In this document: positions 28,571 to 29,085 of the stretch, in pieces
Position numbering within the stretch: position 1 is the stretch's first letter
Layout: each line of letters opens with the position of its first letter
From: Clostridia bacterium
Lineage (GTDB): Bacteria; Bacillota; Clostridia; Oscillospirales; SIG627
Assembly: GCA_017408325.1 (NCBI GenBank)
Contig: JAFQUW010000075.1
Coordinates: forward strand, 1-29,085
DNA: 29,085 bases
Direction of reading: 5' to 3'
Position numbers and translations under genes: made by a program
Notes under the pieces: model-generated
Seen by the model: only the letters and a program-made list of their open reading frames with translations
Database searches by the model: none
What the model was told of the DNA's origin: nothing

Positions 28571-29085
28571 TTATTCTGCAACGCCCACGGCTCTGTTTGG
28601 GTAATAGTAGAGGGAGAGGTCGCTGTAGGTTGTGGTGCTGACGCGTCCGTCGGAATAGGTATGTACGAGTTTTATCGGCGCGCCGTTATGGTTGTAGGTG
28701 TATTCCTTGACTTCGGTCTCGCCGTCATGGTCCGTGGTGGTCGCGGTTTGCAGACGGTTGCCTTTGTAGCGGTAGAGCGTGGTTGTGATTTCGTTTTCGT
28801 CGTTGATACTCTCGCGCTTGGTGCAAAGTTTATTCTCATTGTAGGAGTAGCGGATGGTCTCCTGAGAGAACGTCGTTCCGTCGCGGACCAAGTTCTTCTC
28901 GGCAAGCACGATCAACCCGTCGCTGTTGTGAGAATAGGCGATGGTCGTCACCCAAAGGGGGGTGGTGCTGATCTCCTTTTCGAGACGGTTTTCCTCGTCG
29001 TAGTAATATTCGTAGGTCGTGGTGATGTCGAGCAGTTTGTTGTGGTAGATCTTGCGCACGAGATTTTGGTTTTCGTCGTAGGTGT
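28571..29085 (-). CDS. YD-repeat (RHS-like) protein, C-terminal part
   Basis: An open frame enters from the right edge and ends at 28571 (~171 residues visible). It contains several YD-type repeats of about 20-23 residues: TYDENQNLVRKIYH, YEYYYDEENRLEKEI, IRYSYNENKLCTKRE, LYRYKGNRLQTATTTD and EYTYNHNGAPIKLVHTYSDG. YD repeats form the beta-shell of RHS/teneurin-type proteins. No toxin domain follows: the protein ends soon after the last repeat (PNRAVGVAE), so it is a plain repeat protein, not a polymorphic toxin. Its start lies outside the window. Confidence 0.8.
   Translation of the reverse strand, partial: TYDENQNLVRKIYHNKLLDITTTYEYYYDEENRLEKEISTTPLWVTTIAYSHNSDGLIVLAEKNLVRDGTTFSQETIRYSYNENKLCTKRESINDENEITTTLYRYKGNRLQTATTTDHDGETEVKEYTYNHNGAPIKLVHTYSDGRVSTTTYSDLSLYYYPNRAVGVAE

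Noticed and set aside
28571..29085. RHS toxin C-terminus with immunity gene
   Set aside because: The protein ends just after the YD repeats with no toxin domain, and the next gene is a lipoprotein with TPRs, not a small immunity protein.

Overview
This window looks like chromosomal DNA of an uncultivated, GC-rich (by eye) member of the Firmicutes, class Clostridia (Oscillospirales/Christensenellales-like gut bacteria). The evidence is a DnaD-domain protein paired with a DnaI/DnaC-type helicase loader, a class B sortase, AAGGAGG-type ribosome binding sites, many lipoproteins, BspA-type leucine-rich-repeat, WG-repeat, YD-repeat and dockerin proteins, and no outer-membrane genes. The assignment is an inference from gene content; no rRNA is present.

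Layout. (1) 1-4745, minus strand: pyrB, srtB, rlmH, a TIM-barrel lipoprotein and a polysaccharide flippase cut by the left edge, tightly spaced as one operon. (2) 4830-9129, plus: a divergent promoter, then tcdA-like, pth and two secreted beta-propeller/WG-repeat lipoproteins, closed by a terminator. (3) 9130-11209 is an accessory and repeat-rich stretch. It holds a small XRE repressor gene (minus), a pair of identical-core palindromes flanking a hierarchical 16-bp/48-bp satellite, a very short ORF coupled to a secreted LRR-dockerin protein, and two clusters of palindromic repeats. (4) 11210-15530, plus: a near-consensus promoter and the operon dnaD-like, dnaC/dnaI-like, metG, tatD. (5) 15573-18126, plus: gapA as its own transcription unit, then a secreted transglutaminase-like protein with its own promoter. 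(6) 18130-18920: a visibly AT-rich island with a small membrane protein, a decayed and truncated four-helix-bundle gene whose promoter is intact, and three consecutive hairpins. (7) 18925-25431, minus: pgk, tpiA, dusB, a cysteine desulfurase, thiI and a membrane-anchored BspA-like protein, i.e. lower glycolysis followed by tRNA modification (dihydrouridine, 4-thiouridine). (8) 25459-26295 minus is rsmI; divergent from it is a 422-residue ferritin-like protein of unknown function. (9) 27737-29085, minus: a TPR lipoprotein and the C-terminal part of a YD-repeat protein that leaves the window.

Most of the window is housekeeping. The parts most worth a second look are the repressor/palindrome/satellite/LRR-dockerin module at 9352-10817, the promoter-capture island at 18240-18920, the ferritin-like protein at 26453-27721, the PyrB with a fused PyrI-like zinc domain at 3693-4745, and the Pth with a replaced conserved Asn at 5572-6180. 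No tRNA, rRNA, CRISPR array, transposase or integrase gene was seen.
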